Below the pieces are notes generated by a model that searched no databases, was not told the origin of the DNA, and saw only the letters and a list, made by a program, of their open reading frames with translations. Of a DNA stretch of 64,000 nt, positions 34,341-44,719 are shown piece by piece (position 1 is the first letter of the stretch; the number at the start of each line of letters is the position of its first letter). Position numbers and translations under genes: made by a program. The DNA lies in NCBI GenBank assembly GCA_051530055.1, contig CM121342.1, positions 9,734,001 through 9,798,000 on the forward strand, given 5' to 3'. The stretch is from Neoechinorhynchus agilis (lineage: Eukaryota; Acanthocephala).

Positions 34341-34886
34341 TATTCGCCTTTTTATTTTTGTGGCCAGAGATCTTTCAGAAGCATCACCAGGGGAGAACAC
34401 TAGTCTAAGAAACACAAAGAGACGCATCCGCGACAACTCTGAATTAGTCTCGATGAAGTCTGTCAATAAAGAGATGGATCTCTTTGCGACCTGATATTGT
34501 GCGCCCCTTGGGATTCTTTTCAGAACGTTCCTCCTACAAATGGAATGTCATTTTGTATTGGTGATGTGTTAATAAGATTTCGGCGCACACCATCAATAGA
34601 CTTTGGGGGTGAATTGGAACCGCCGCAGCGTGAATTGCGGGGTCCATGGACCCTAATAGCTCCTGTTTTCGTCAGGGAGAAAATCCCATCACAAACCTCA
34701 AAGAATACTGTTGGGAAGCTCGGTCGTGTGGTACTCTTGGCTGATGTTGTTCTCTTTACTTGGCTCATGTTGGATGGGCAAGTTTCCGTCTTCATATTGT
34801 GATGTAGCATCCAGGTTGCGAGCGAAGCGAGGAACGTGTCGTCCTCGAGCGAAGCGAGGGTCTGTGGCATCGATGTCGTCGATGGT

Positions 34887-35050
34887 GATCCGGAGGGATT
34901 CGTACAACCTCATATCCTCATAGTTCAGTATATTAAGCGATTTTATGCGCTTCCCTGAACCATATCGGTGGGCTGTGTGTCCAAGGAAAAATTATCAGCC
35001 GTGAAAAAGGCCACACATAGCTACTGAATAAAAGTTACCAGCTGGTAAGA
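34887..35050 (+). mobile_element. SINE 3' part
   Basis: GATCCGGAGGGATTCGTACA, then TATCGGTGGGCTGTGTGTCC and AAGGCCACACATAGC match the body and tail of the SINE at 15727-16075. The tRNA head is missing. Confidence 0.7.
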
Positions 35051-35169
35051 CTTCGAAAATACAAAATGTTAATGTTTGAAGATAAAACTATTATGCTTGT
35101 TTATGGTGCAAAAATTAAAAGAATTTATTTTTTTTAATCATAACATAATAAAGTACAAAACGTGCAATC

Positions 35170-35890
35170 ACCAACGTCCGAAAAATTGGAGCTTCTCTCC
35201 TTCCTCGGCTGTCGCTATCACGCTAGCAATATTGCCTCGTTGTACTGCCAGCGAGATATTTTGTCGAAGGAATACACCTGCTCGTGCGTCGCCGGTCGTT
35301 TCTCTCAATTTCGTCGAGAGATCCTGGAGCAGAGTGAGTGCCGAGCTGCCGAGCGCTCCATAAGTCTCTACTCCGAAGGGGACAAAATAGTGCGCCCTTG
35401 CTAAATCCCTATATTTTCGTACCTTCGTTCATTCCGCTGCACTGGCGGCACCACCGGCGATTTCGAGGGAGTAGGGGATGTTGCTGGCTGCAAGGGTATC
35501 CACAAACGTGGCGTCCCAGAGAAGGCATTTGCCCTCCCGCCACGGAAAGACCGAAATTCCGTTGGGTAGACGACCGTCTAGTCGACAAAGATGGATGGGT
35601 TCCAAGATGTTGGGGAAGTTCGCCGTTCTCAACGCTCGAGAAATTACGCTATTGATCACAGAATGGCATTTTAAACTTTCTCCTGACTTTCGACAAACGG
35701 GACCGTGTCGCCCGAAAGCACCAACCAAAGACCCACATCGACAGCGATGGGGCGTGCATATCAGGAGACCAAGTCTTAAGGACACTGCTATAGTCGTTGC
35801 CTCATCAGTGAGAAGAGTTCCCACTGATGCCAGAGGAACAGCCTCCAACCACGCCCCCGATTCTCGTGTCGAAACTGCCAACAATCTAGC
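35170..35890 (-). mobile_element. LINE C-terminal domain fragment (zinc knuckle and endonuclease-like)
   Basis: On the minus strand an intact part of about 150 residues shows LRLGLLICTPHRCRCG, FGRHGPVCRK (a CxC...HxxxxC pattern), LEPIHLCRLDGRLPNG and CLLWDATFVDTLA. A frame change leads to YFVPFGVETYGALG and NISLAVQRGNIASVI. The order knuckle - (R/K)PD-like - D fits a restriction-like endonuclease domain at the RT C-terminus; that assignment is inference. It belongs to the same family as 4850-5165 and probably 33580-34340. Confidence 0.65.
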
Positions 35891-35917
35891 TCGGACGACC
35901 CCATCGCGAGAACCTGA

Positions 35918-36050
35918 AACCGATATTTCAACGGCACAATCTTGTGCCTTTATCGCGAATAAAAAACTTTAACGACCTTGATCAAAAGGCGTACAAGATT
36001 GTGCCGGTGAAATGTCGCAATCAATAAATTCTTTTAATTTTTTTACGTGA
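35918..36050. mobile_element. Family A MITE copy
   Basis: An imperfect palindrome with CCGATATTTCAACGGCACAA, CTTGATCAAAAGGCGTACAA and GATTGTGCCGGTGAAATGTC, matching the core of the other family A copies. Confidence 0.7.
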
Positions 36051-37160
36051 TAAACATGTTTCTGTCTAAATATTTGGATAAACGCATTATCGCTTTTATA
36101 GAACAAGGAACGTTTCCGCCCTTAATGCCAACCCCCTTGTTTCTAATAACGTTTCCGAAGATTTACCGTCAATGCTCACCTCCACTTAGTAATACTGCTT
36201 ACTTTTTTTATCTTGGAAAACACGAAAATGTGTGCCGTTCGTTATTCGGAATCTGAGCGACGTCCCTGTTTTCGTTCGTTCGCCATGAAAGGCTGCATTA
36301 TGATTTAGGTAAGCAGCATTGTTGCCCAAATTGTTCATCAACCTCAAAGAGTTTGGCATTTTACGTTTTCTTCTATTGTTGAAAAATGCGGTTTTATAGC
36401 AGAACACGACGATGCCAGTCCTTTAAAAAGTGACGTCTTCCCAATTTTTTACGATTTGTCAACACTGAATTATTTTATTGATTGTTCCTTGATAAATATT
36501 TTCACCAACTCATCGCTGCCTGAAAGGGCCACATTCGACAATCTTCATTTTCAATCTCGTTCAACTCTAAAATGAGGATCTTGCTTAATTAAAAGTGGGA
36601 AATAATAGCCTTGTAATTGTCTGATTCAAATCGCTCTTTTATTGAAAAACCGATAAATACGAGCGTAGGACTTAAAATACAAGGCAATCGTAATTTGCTG
36701 AGATATTCACTGGGAAAAATGTTGACGAGATCATTTGGTCTAAATAGAAGGTTAATTATTCGCCTTTTTCGCGATTCGTTTCGTCTTCTTGTTCGATTCA
36801 CTACTACGCTCAACAATTACAGCCCTTTGGTTTTAAAAAGGGAATCCCCGAGAACGTGTGCCTCAATTTAGGATAAATGTACAGAACTTAAGTTGATTTT
36901 TATTAGTAATACTAAGAGGATCATAATTATTATAAAAATTCCAAATTAACAGTTCGATTGGTTCAGCAAAATGAGACAAACCTATTTCGTGTTTTTCACA
37001 AATTGTCTCAATTAAAGACATTTATATAAACCCAACGACGTTAACGACTTAGGCGGAGAAAAAAGCAACTCAAGTTAAAAAAAAATCTACGACATATAGT
37101 TGATTTTTTTAAAGTTGAATATGATCGAATAAACAACCGGTTAATGGTGGTGGTATTGGT
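36051..37160. other. Spacer, no recognised gene
   Basis: Several open frames of 60-90 residues on both strands have no family resemblance and overlap one another. I see no repeat. The last part is the 3' flank of the helicase gene. Confidence 0.4.
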
Positions 37161-37164
37161 GGTG

Positions 37165-39555
37165 TTAATATTGATCATCGTCATCCTTGCGTTCTTCGAT
37201 TTGCTCTCCACTAACGACTTCGAATCCTCGATCTGGATTTTCTTCAGCTTGCTCAGCAATGTCCTGCTGCTGATCATCATCACCATCATCGTATTGTTCA
37301 TAATCGGCATTTACAACATTACTTACCTCGTCGGGCACATAATCGGCCAAATTTAAGCGATTGTCTGAATTGGAATAATTGTACGAGGAAGAAGATCGTA
37401 CATCGACTGCTCCATGGGACTGAAATTCTTCGTTTTGGTTGTCAGCGACCCATCCATCGCCATAACCATCGCCATCACCGCCCTCAGTAAAAAACGACGG
37501 AACCTTCTGTTTAGCGTCTTTAAGAATGCCAATAAGGCCACTTGTCATCTCCGCACACTTTGGATCGCTTTTATCGTAGAAAGTGATTGACCTTCCTGGG
37601 TTTCCGCATCGACCAGTTCGACCGATTCTATGGACGTACTCAGTGAGTTCGTTCGGCATATCGTAATTTATGACATTATCAACTCCTGGAACATCGAGAC
37701 CGCGAGCTGCTACATTAGTTGCGACCATACATCGGGCTTTTCCATTCACAAACGCATTCAGCGCTTCTTCTCGTTCTTTTTGTAGTCGATCTCCGTGGAT
37801 GGTAGTGGTCACGTATCCAGACTGACTAAGATCACTCGCTAAGAAGTCAGCGAACTTTTTTTGTCCGACGAAAATCAATGTTTTAGTGTTGCCCAATTCC
37901 GTGAGGATTTCTTTTACCTTTGAACGTTTTGTTGTTCGATCTACTTCAACAAACTCTTGTGAGACATCTACACATGCTCCACCAATGATTCCTGTGGAGA
38001 TGAAAATATAGTCTTTTTTAAGATAAGACTGGGCGAGTTTCTGGACATCGGTTGGGAATGTAGCTGAGAACATCATTGTTGATCGGTCCGATGCAAGCTT
38101 CCCAATTTTAGCAATATCCGCAATATCAATCTCGAAGCCCATATCGAGCATTCGATCTGCTTCATCGAGTACAAAGTATCGGCAATTGGAGAATTCAACG
38201 AATCCACGTTTAACAAAATCCAACAGTCTACCAGTGGTCGCAAAAACGATATGACATCCCATTCGAAGTTGGCCGTATTGATGAGAAGTAGCAACACCGC
38301 CGTATAACATTGTTGTCTTAATTTTGGATTTAAATCCTAATCGATTGCAAGTTTGATAGGTTTGTCTTACCAACTCACGTGTTGGCATAAGAACCAACGC
38401 AAAGGGTCTAACAGGCAAAGGCGAAGTGTCCGCTTCGATTTCATTTGTGAGCAGATCGTGTAAGATAGGCAATAAGAAAGCTGCCGTCTTTCCACTGCCA
38501 GTTTGAGCACAAGCCATAAGATCACGACGGTGTTCCATTATGATTGGTAAAGCGTATCTTTGAACCGGTGTTGGAACTGCAAATTTCGATTTCCGGATAT
38601 TCGACAATAGAAGATCATGAAGACCTGAGTCCACGAATTGATCATACGGTTCAACATCACCGCCCGTAACATTTACTTGTACGCTTGAATATTTGCTAAA
38701 ATTGATTCCTTGACGTATTCCTAGGGAAAAAAGAGCAGGTTCCGTTCGTTCGATTTCTTCGGGAATGTATGTTACCGGAGGAGGACGACTCTCCAAATCT
38801 TGACTAGGACCCCAACTCGTTTCATTACTTTCAACTTGTGGCTTATCGTTGTTTTGATTAGACCATCCTTTTCGATCATTCCAATTTGATTTATCATCAC
38901 CACCATTATAATAATCATTTTTACTTCGATTACTTTCATTTTGCCTAAGATTACCCGTTTTCCATCCAGAATTATCTCTTCTATCCAAACGATCATCATC
39001 ATCTCGTCCCCAACCACTTGAACGTCCCTCTTGATTTTCACGTCTACTAACTGGTTGATCATTATTATGATGGGCGTGATGGTTGCCATACCCGCGAGTA
39101 CCATTTGACCGATCATCCTGATCGGCATTTGAATTCCAATGCGAACTATTTGACCGAGATTGATCATACTTACGCCCACGATCATCGACTTCATATTGAT
39201 CATCTCGTCTATTGTGAAATGGACGACTTTGATACGGCCCACCACCGTATCCACCGCGACCTTCATTAGGCCTAGGTCGATTTTGATTTGAATGTTCGAC
39301 CGGACGTATTCGTCGTTGATCGTCGTTCCGTCCACCAAAATCATTGTTCTTTAATCTATATTGACCTTCGTCCTCCCATCTTCTACTCATCCCATCGTCC
39401 TGTCGATGATTGCCCTGATCGTTGTTTTGATTAGAACGCTGACCAGAACCCCATCCAACATTTCGTTCTCGGCTAAAACCCGTCGGTCTGCCCCATACGC
39501 CGTCAGCCGAATCACCATGTGAATCCATGTTGGAGTTTGGTCGATGGCATTGCAT
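37165..39555 (-). CDS. DDX4: Vasa-like DEAD-box RNA helicase, intronless
   Basis: Vasa/DDX4 is an ATP-dependent RNA helicase of germ granules; DDX3/Belle is its close relative. The single exon gives 796 residues from MQCHRPNSN; a second in-frame Met follows ten residues later. The N-terminal 270 residues are a low-complexity N/R/G/D-rich region. The helicase core has the Q-motif with PTPVQRYALPII, AQTGSGKT (motif I), PTREL (Ia), DEAD (II), SAT (III), TLIFV (IV), ARGLD (V) and HRIGRTGR (VI). GRLLDFV, GIIGGACVDV, TTTIHGDRLQ and VINYDMP favour Vasa over DDX3. The C-terminus is acidic (YEQYDDGDDDQQQ). Oddity: motif Ib reads TTGR instead of the usual TPGR. No zinc knuckles are present. Its upstream flank is the CRE-bearing array at 39791-41990. 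Confidence 0.87.
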   Translation of the reverse strand: MQCHRPNSNMDSHGDSADGVWGRPTGFSRERNVGWGSGQRSNQNNDQGNHRQDDGMSRRWEDEGQYRLKNNDFGGRNDDQRRIRPVEHSNQNRPRPNEGRGGYGGGPYQSRPFHNRRDDQYEVDDRGRKYDQSRSNSSHWNSNADQDDRSNGTRGYGNHHAHHNNDQPVSRRENQEGRSSGWGRDDDDRLDRRDNSGWKTGNLRQNESNRSKNDYYNGGDDKSNWNDRKGWSNQNNDKPQVESNETSWGPSQDLESRPPPVTYIPEEIERTEPALFSLGIRQGINFSKYSSVQVNVTGGDVEPYDQFVDSGLHDLLLSNIRKSKFAVPTPVQRYALPIIMEHRRDLMACAQTGSGKTAAFLLPILHDLLTNEIEADTSPLPVRPFALVLMPTRELVRQTYQTCNRLGFKSKIKTTMLYGGVATSHQYGQLRMGCHIVFATTGRLLDFVKRGFVEFSNCRYFVLDEADRMLDMGFEIDIADIAKIGKLASDRSTMMFSATFPTDVQKLAQSYLKKDYIFISTGIIGGACVDVSQEFVEVDRTTKRSKVKEILTELGNTKTLIFVGQKKFADFLASDLSQSGYVTTTIHGDRLQKEREEALNAFVNGKARCMVATNVAARGLDVPGVDNVINYDMPNELTEYVHRIGRTGRCGNPGRSITFYDKSDPKCAEMTSGLIGILKDAKQKVPSFFTEGGDGDGYGDGWVADNQNEEFQSHGAVDVRSSSSYNYSNSDNRLNLADYVPDEVSNVVNADYEQYDDGDDDQQQDIAEQAEENPDRGFEVVSGEQIEERKDDDDQY

Positions 39556-39790
39556 CTTAAAAAAAGAACACTCAAACTTTATACATCAACAACAACAAAG
39601 CAAGTGAGCACAACAAATAACCTTTCAAACTTTCAAGAAGTTTAACTCAATCACACTCATGTGCATACCCATAAATTCAAAGGAGAAAAATACAAACACA
39701 CTTAACGGCGAAAAACAAAACACACCACATGAGATTATGGTGCGAAGGATACTGAGGTAATGTGCATATGATTCTTCCGGATACGAGTCA
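39556..39790 (-). promoter_or_regulatory. Probable proximal promoter and 5' untranslated region of the Vasa-like gene
   Basis: 235 bp of A/C-rich, repeat-free sequence between the start codon and the tandem array. No TATA box is evident. The function is inferred from position. Confidence 0.35.
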
Positions 39791-41990
39791 TTCTTTCGAT
39801 GACGTCACATCTACAAATTCAAAGGGCCTTTTTTTGATGAACGTTCCTTTAAGGCTAGAAAATTTAAAAATTCGCTTCCTCCTAACCTAAACTTTATAGT
39901 GATTTTAAAAAGTTGGGTGTTATTCTTTCGATGACGTCACATCTACAAATTCAAAGGGCCTTTATTTGATGAACGTTCCTTTAAGGCTAGAAAATTTAAA
40001 AATTCGCTTCCTCCTAACCTAAACTTTATAGTGATTTTAAAAAGTTGGGTGTTATTCTTTCGATGACGTCACATCTACAAATTCAAAGGGCCTTTATTTG
40101 ATGAACGTTCCTTTAAGGCTACAAAATTTAAAAATTCGCTTCCTCCTAACCTAAACTTTATAGTGATTTTAAAAAGTTGGGTGTTATTCTTTCGATGACG
40201 TCACATCTACAAATTCAAAGGGCCTTTTTTGATGAACGTTCTTTAAGGCTAGAAAATTTAAAAATTCGCTTCCTCCTAACCTAAACTTTATAGTGATTTT
40301 AAAAAGTTGGGTGTTATTCTTTCGATGACGTCACATCTACAAATTCAAAGGGCCTTTATTTGATGAACGTTCCTTTAAGGCTAGAAAATTTAAAAATTCG
40401 CTTCCTCCTAACCTAAACTTTATAGTGATTTTAAAAAGTTGGGTGTTATTCTTTCGATGACGTCACATCTACAAATTCAAAGGGCCTTTTTTGATGAACG
40501 TTCTTTAAGGCTACAAAATTTAAAAATTCGCTTCCTCCTAACCTAAACTTTATAGTGATTTTAAAAAGTTGGGTGTTATTCTTTCGATGACGTCACATCT
40601 ACAAATTCAAAGGGCCTTTATTTGATGAACGTTCCTTTAAGGCTAGAAAATTTAAAAATTCGCTTCCTCCTAACCTAAACTTTATAGTGATTTTAAAAAG
40701 TTGGGTGTTATTCTTTCGATGACGTCACATCTACAAATTCAAAGGGCCTTTTTTTGATGAACGTTCCTTTAAGGCTAGAAAATTTAAAAATTCGCTTCCT
40801 CCTAACCTAAACTTTATAGTGATTTTAAAAAGTTGGGTGTTATTCTTTCGATGACGTCACATCTACAAATTCAAAGGGCCTTTTTTTGATGAACGTTCCT
40901 TTAAGGCTAGAAAATTTAAAAATTCGCTTCCTCCTAAACTAAACTTTATAGTGATTTTAAAAAGTTGGGTGTTATTCTTTCGATGACGTCACATCTACAA
41001 ATTCAAAGGGCCTTTTTTTGATGAACGTTCCTTTAAGGCTACAAAATTTAAAAATTCGCTTCCTCCTAACCTAAACTTTATAGTGATTTTAAAAAGTTGG
41101 GTGTTATTCTTTCGATGACGTCACATCTACAAATTCAAAGGGCCTTTATTTGATGAACGTTCCTTTAAGGCTAGAAAATTTAAAAATTCGCTTCCTCCTA
41201 ACCTAAACTTTATAGTGATTTTAAAAAGTTGGGTGTTATTCTTTCGATGACGTCACATCTACAAATTCAAAGGGCCTTTTTTTGATGAACGTTCCTTTAA
41301 GGCTAGAAAATTTAAAAATTCGCTTCCTCCTAACCTAAACTTTATAGTGATTTTAAAAAGTTGGGTGTTATTCTTTCGATGACGTCACATCTACAAATTC
41401 AAAGGGCCTTTATTTGATGAACGTTCCTTTAAGGCTACAAAATTTAAAAATTCGCTTCCTCCTAACCTAAACTTTATAGTGATTTTAAAAAGTTGGGTGT
41501 TATTCTTTCGATGACGTCACATCTACAAATTCAAAGGGCCTTTTTTTGATGAACGTTCCTTTAAGGCTAGAAAATTTAAAAATTCGCTTCCTCCTAAACT
41601 AAACTTTATAGTGATTTTAAAAAGTTGGGTGTTATTCTTTCGATGACGTCACATCTACAAATTCAAAGGGCCTTTATTTGATGAACGTTCCTTTAAGGCT
41701 AGAAAATTTAAAAATTCGCTTCCTCCTAACCTAAACTTTATAGTGATTTTAAAAAGTTGGGTGTTATTCTTTCGATGACGTCACATCTACAAATTCAAAG
41801 GGCCTTTATTTGATGAACGTTCCTTTAAGGCTACAAAATTTAAAAATTCGCTTCCTCCTAACCTAAACTTTTTAGTGATTTTAAAAAGTTGGGTGTTATT
41901 CTTTCGATGACGTCACATCTACAAATTCAAAGGGCCTTTTTTTATGAACGTGTCGCTGAGGTTTTAAAATTAAAACGTCGCATCTTCCTA
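39791..41990. repeat. 132-bp tandem array, 17 units, each with a CRE palindrome
   Basis: The unit runs TTCTTTCGATGACGTCACAT, CTACAAATTCAAAGGGCCTT, GATGAACGTTCCTTTAAGGC, AAAATTCGCTTCCTCCTAAC and TTTATAGTGATTTTAAAAAG. Unit starts fall near 39791, 39922, 40053, 40187, 40313, 40448, 40578, 40709, 40842, 40973, 41105, 41237, 41369, 41501, 41633, 41763 and 41896; the last unit decays after about 41945. Every unit keeps TGACGTCA, the full ATF/CREB palindrome. The variant TACAAAATTT (against TAGAAAATTT) appears in units 3, 6, 10, 13 and 16. The array starts 235 bp from the Vasa-like start codon. Confidence 0.95.
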
Positions 41991-41999
41991 ACTTAAACT

Positions 42000-42535
42000 T
42001 TATAGCGATTTTCGAGTTCGGTGTTTTGGGAAGAAGTCATGGAGGCTAGCATTGATGGTGACAAAAATACGTTCGTAAATAAACCATTGAGAATTCTTGT
42101 TTCGTTAAGAATCCGAGTAGTTGAGACGTCTAAATGGGATCGATAACATCAAAAGTAACCGTTTCATTCCTTATTTAGCGCCTCTTAGCTTTTGAAGGAC
42201 GCTACCAGCGTTAATCTCTATCATCTTTGTGTAGAAATTCAACTATCCGGGCCCAAAATCATGGCTACAGCGTAGGAAAATCATTAACTTTGTTAATGTT
42301 AAACTGCGGAATGAATGTTCTTTACTTGGTTTAAGTGATTAGGTTTATGTGGAAGACACGTGCTTCTTGGTCGTTACTGCCCAATCTTCTCGGATATCAT
42401 AATCTGAAATGCACCTCAGGAAATGAGCCCAACCTAACAAACTCTCCTAAAAACAATAATCGCCAATTTCCCACGCGAAAGGACTCGTAATTCATTCCAA
42501 AATCAACAACCGCATTCATTTAACAAATCATAACT
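42000..42535 (-). repeat. Family G repeat (about 42220-42440) and spacer
   Basis: ATTAACTTTGTTAATGTTAA and GTTACTGCCCAATCTTCTCG are reverse complements of words at 6640-6830. The rest is unique spacer without a gene. Confidence 0.55.
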
Positions 42536-42720
42536 GTCTGATGAGTCCCGCCTCCTGGAGGTTTTTGAGAATTCGGAAGGACGTACAAACTCTTAACCGT
42601 ACGGTCTTGGGACATTGAGCGCTTCCCCGACTAATGAATCGGTGGATTGTGTGTCCATTCGGCCGTATACGAAACAATAAAATATATAAATAAAAAACAC
42701 TACCGGCTGAGCCACATATA
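42536..42720 (+). mobile_element. SINE partial copy
   Basis: GATGAGTCCCGCCTCCTGGA, ACGTACAAACTCTTAACCGT and ATCGGTGGATTGTGTGTCC match the SINE body at 15500-16000; the head is missing. From 42721 to 43393 I see no supported gene. Confidence 0.65.
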
Positions 42721-43393
42721 AAAGTTCTAAAAAAACAGAACTCGAGTGTTCACGATGACCCAAAGGTAGATCGACGGAGAAGTAAAACTTTTGATGTGAG
42801 TTAGATTTGTGACCAAGGATCCGGGGCAGTTGGAAAGGATGTTCCGCTGGCAGTGGGAATCAGAGATCTTGAAATCAACTAGACAAAGCTCAAGAACTAC
42901 TCAAAGAGGTCTCTTCTTTAACCCATACCTCACATCGGCAAAAGCCTTCTGAAATACTGATTATCTTTATATCATAAAGAATTGTCGTCGTTGTGAATTA
43001 ATTCGAATTTGGCGATGTTTTTACCCCGGATTGCTGTTGGTGTTGATCATTTATTTTCAGTTGGGGTGTGCGCGTTCATAATGCGCTTGATATGTCGAAG
43101 GTTCAACGCCACCGGTCGCTATGTTCCACGGGTGTGCGAGGCGGCTGGAAGGGTGGGGGTCAGGTCGGCTAAGCGCCTCCGTTGTGTGAAAGTCAGCCAA
43201 AAGGCTCCAAAGGAATATGGCCGTGAGGTCAAAAAGGAGATGTCAAAAATTGAAAAAACTAACAAGAGTTTATGAGGCCTTGATAATAAAAAAATTTCGG
43301 TTATATTGTTTCGCAAGTTTGTCACAGCCCGCCCAAAAACCTTGACGCCTCAAATATAAAAACGAAAATGTGTTCAGAAAACAACCTCTTTTC

Positions 43394-43852
43394 TTATGTT
43401 CCTTCAACGTTATTGCCTCCAAGATGTTCAAATCGCGAGTTGCTCCATTGAACCATTGGATACACGATTGCTGATAACATTATTGCGGATCCCAACCATG
43501 CTAAAGTGCTTAGGATGAAAATTAAAGATAGTTTAGATCCGGTTGATAGTTCGGCCACGTTCTTAATTAGATGCAATTGTAAACAAGCAATTTTGCGCAT
43601 TATCGGTTGTCGCCACGTCAAATTACTACAAAGATCGTTTTCGTGTCCTTTCAAAACAGCAATCGTTGAATTGTTTACTTCATTGGATGACGGTATTGTT
43701 GACATTTGAGGGGTGCCATTTGTCCCTGCACCGATTATTTCCGCTTCCTGGCGCATTGAGGTTGTTGTTGGCACGGTCGAAGGAATGAGACTCGTGTTAA
43801 CTTGAGTGCTCGCAGTAGCAATATATAAAGTAAAGATAATAAATAGAAGCAT
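43394..43852 (-). CDS. Small single-pass membrane protein, unknown
   Basis: A 152-residue intact frame from ATG at 43852. MLLFIIFTLYIATASTQ is a good signal peptide with likely cleavage after ATAS or ASTQ. A Ser/Thr/Asn-rich extracellular-type stretch follows with several N-x-S/T sites (NTS, NGT, NNST, NLT) and two cysteines. LSLIFILSTLAWLGSAIMLSAIV near the C-terminus is a transmembrane helix, leaving a tail of about 20 residues. Type I topology is likely. I do not recognise the family. Confidence 0.55.
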   Translation of the reverse strand: MLLFIIFTLYIATASTQVNTSLIPSTVPTTTSMRQEAEIIGAGTNGTPQMSTIPSSNEVNNSTIAVLKGHENDLCSNLTWRQPIMRKIACLQLHLIKNVAELSTGSKLSLIFILSTLAWLGSAIMLSAIVYPMVQWSNSRFEHLGGNNVEGT

Positions 43853-44274
43853 CTTACAAGGAGCGGATCTATTCCTAAACTGAAACTAAACGCTTTGTAA
43901 ATGTAGGTTTCCATAGTAATAATAATCGTGAGTTTTAGACGTTCAAGACCTCTGTTTTTTAAATACGAAGAGAGTTTTCAGTAAAACTCACTGCAGAGTT
44001 CGAAACGGTATTCAAATTGACATTTTAATGTTTTATTTACAAAACCAAACTCCTACTTGTTTTTTGCTTTTAGAGTAAAGGAACCCAGACTTATCGCTTT
44101 TTATCGAATCAGCAAAAGGCTTTACCACAATTTTGATGGGTAATTTTTACTATCTCCAGACACACGTAAATTGTTCTTTCAAATCACAGAGCTATCTTAT
44201 TGGTGCCCATTATTTGACAAAATGAAACTTGCGTTAGTTTTTCATAGTCTCAAAAACATCCTAACACTTTTTAT

Positions 44275-44712
44275 CTAAAATCTCTGCTCACCAGGTTGAA
44301 ATTTATCGTACTCGATAAAAATCTCATGCTTCGAGATGGCGGTTCTATTATTTGCAAGGACATAATACAATCCCAATTCTCCATTGTTTGTCCTCCTGAG
44401 AACGGGTGAATTTGGTACTCTCATAATCCAAACTTGCTCCGATTCACAGAACCTCCATCCTCTTCTAAGCAGTTCGTCATTGGCTATTTTCCGCTTGCCA
44501 TTGAATGAGCTATAGAAAATGTATCCTAACGTATTAACTGAATATCTAGATGGATGGAAAGGATCGCTCGATTGCTGAGTATCTTCATGGTCTTCTGCAA
44601 TGTGGTATTCATTTATACTTTGTTGGAAACTGTTTGGATTAAATGGAGATTCGAGTCTTTTATACAGAACTTCGTCTTTGTCTACTGGGATTCCAAGTTT
44701 ACTGAGGTCCAT
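44275..44712 (-). CDS. Short NOT2-box protein (CNOT2 C-terminal domain-like)
   Basis: CNOT2 is a scaffold of the CCR4-NOT deadenylase complex; its C-terminal NOT box pairs with CNOT3. This 145-residue frame corresponds to that end only. MDLSKLGIPVDKDEVLYKRL matches the DLTTLGL...LYPKF anchor, then SPFNP, TLGYIFYSSFNGKRK, RRGWRFCESEQVWIMRVP (family W-x-x-x-x-E-x-VWI) and GLYYVLANNRTAISKHEIFI with YDKF. The stretch between the anchor and the box is shortened, lacking the usual YLTNI-type segment. No CNOT2 N-terminal part is seen upstream. It may be a separate mini-paralogue, or the last exon of a gene whose other exons I cannot recognise. Confidence 0.72.
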   Translation of the reverse strand: MDLSKLGIPVDKDEVLYKRLESPFNPNSFQQSINEYHIAEDHEDTQQSSDPFHPSRYSVNTLGYIFYSSFNGKRKIANDELLRRGWRFCESEQVWIMRVPNSPVLRRTNNGELGLYYVLANNRTAISKHEIFIEYDKFQPGEQRF

Positions 44713-44719
44713 GTTGAAG

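Noticed and set aside
34497-35972. Plus-strand open frames of 101-164 residues
   Set aside because: They are antisense shadows of LINE coding sequence on the minus strand.
38772-39344. 190-residue second frame over the helicase N-terminus
   Set aside because: It is an out-of-frame shadow of the low-complexity N/R/D-rich region.
37165-39555. Calling the helicase DDX3/LAF-1/Belle
   Set aside because: GIIGGACVDV, GRLLDFV, TTTIHGDRLQ and VINYDMP fit Vasa better, although DDX3-type function cannot be excluded.
43009-43275. 88-residue open frame on plus
   Set aside because: No family resemblance, low-complexity basic end, and no supporting splice or start context.
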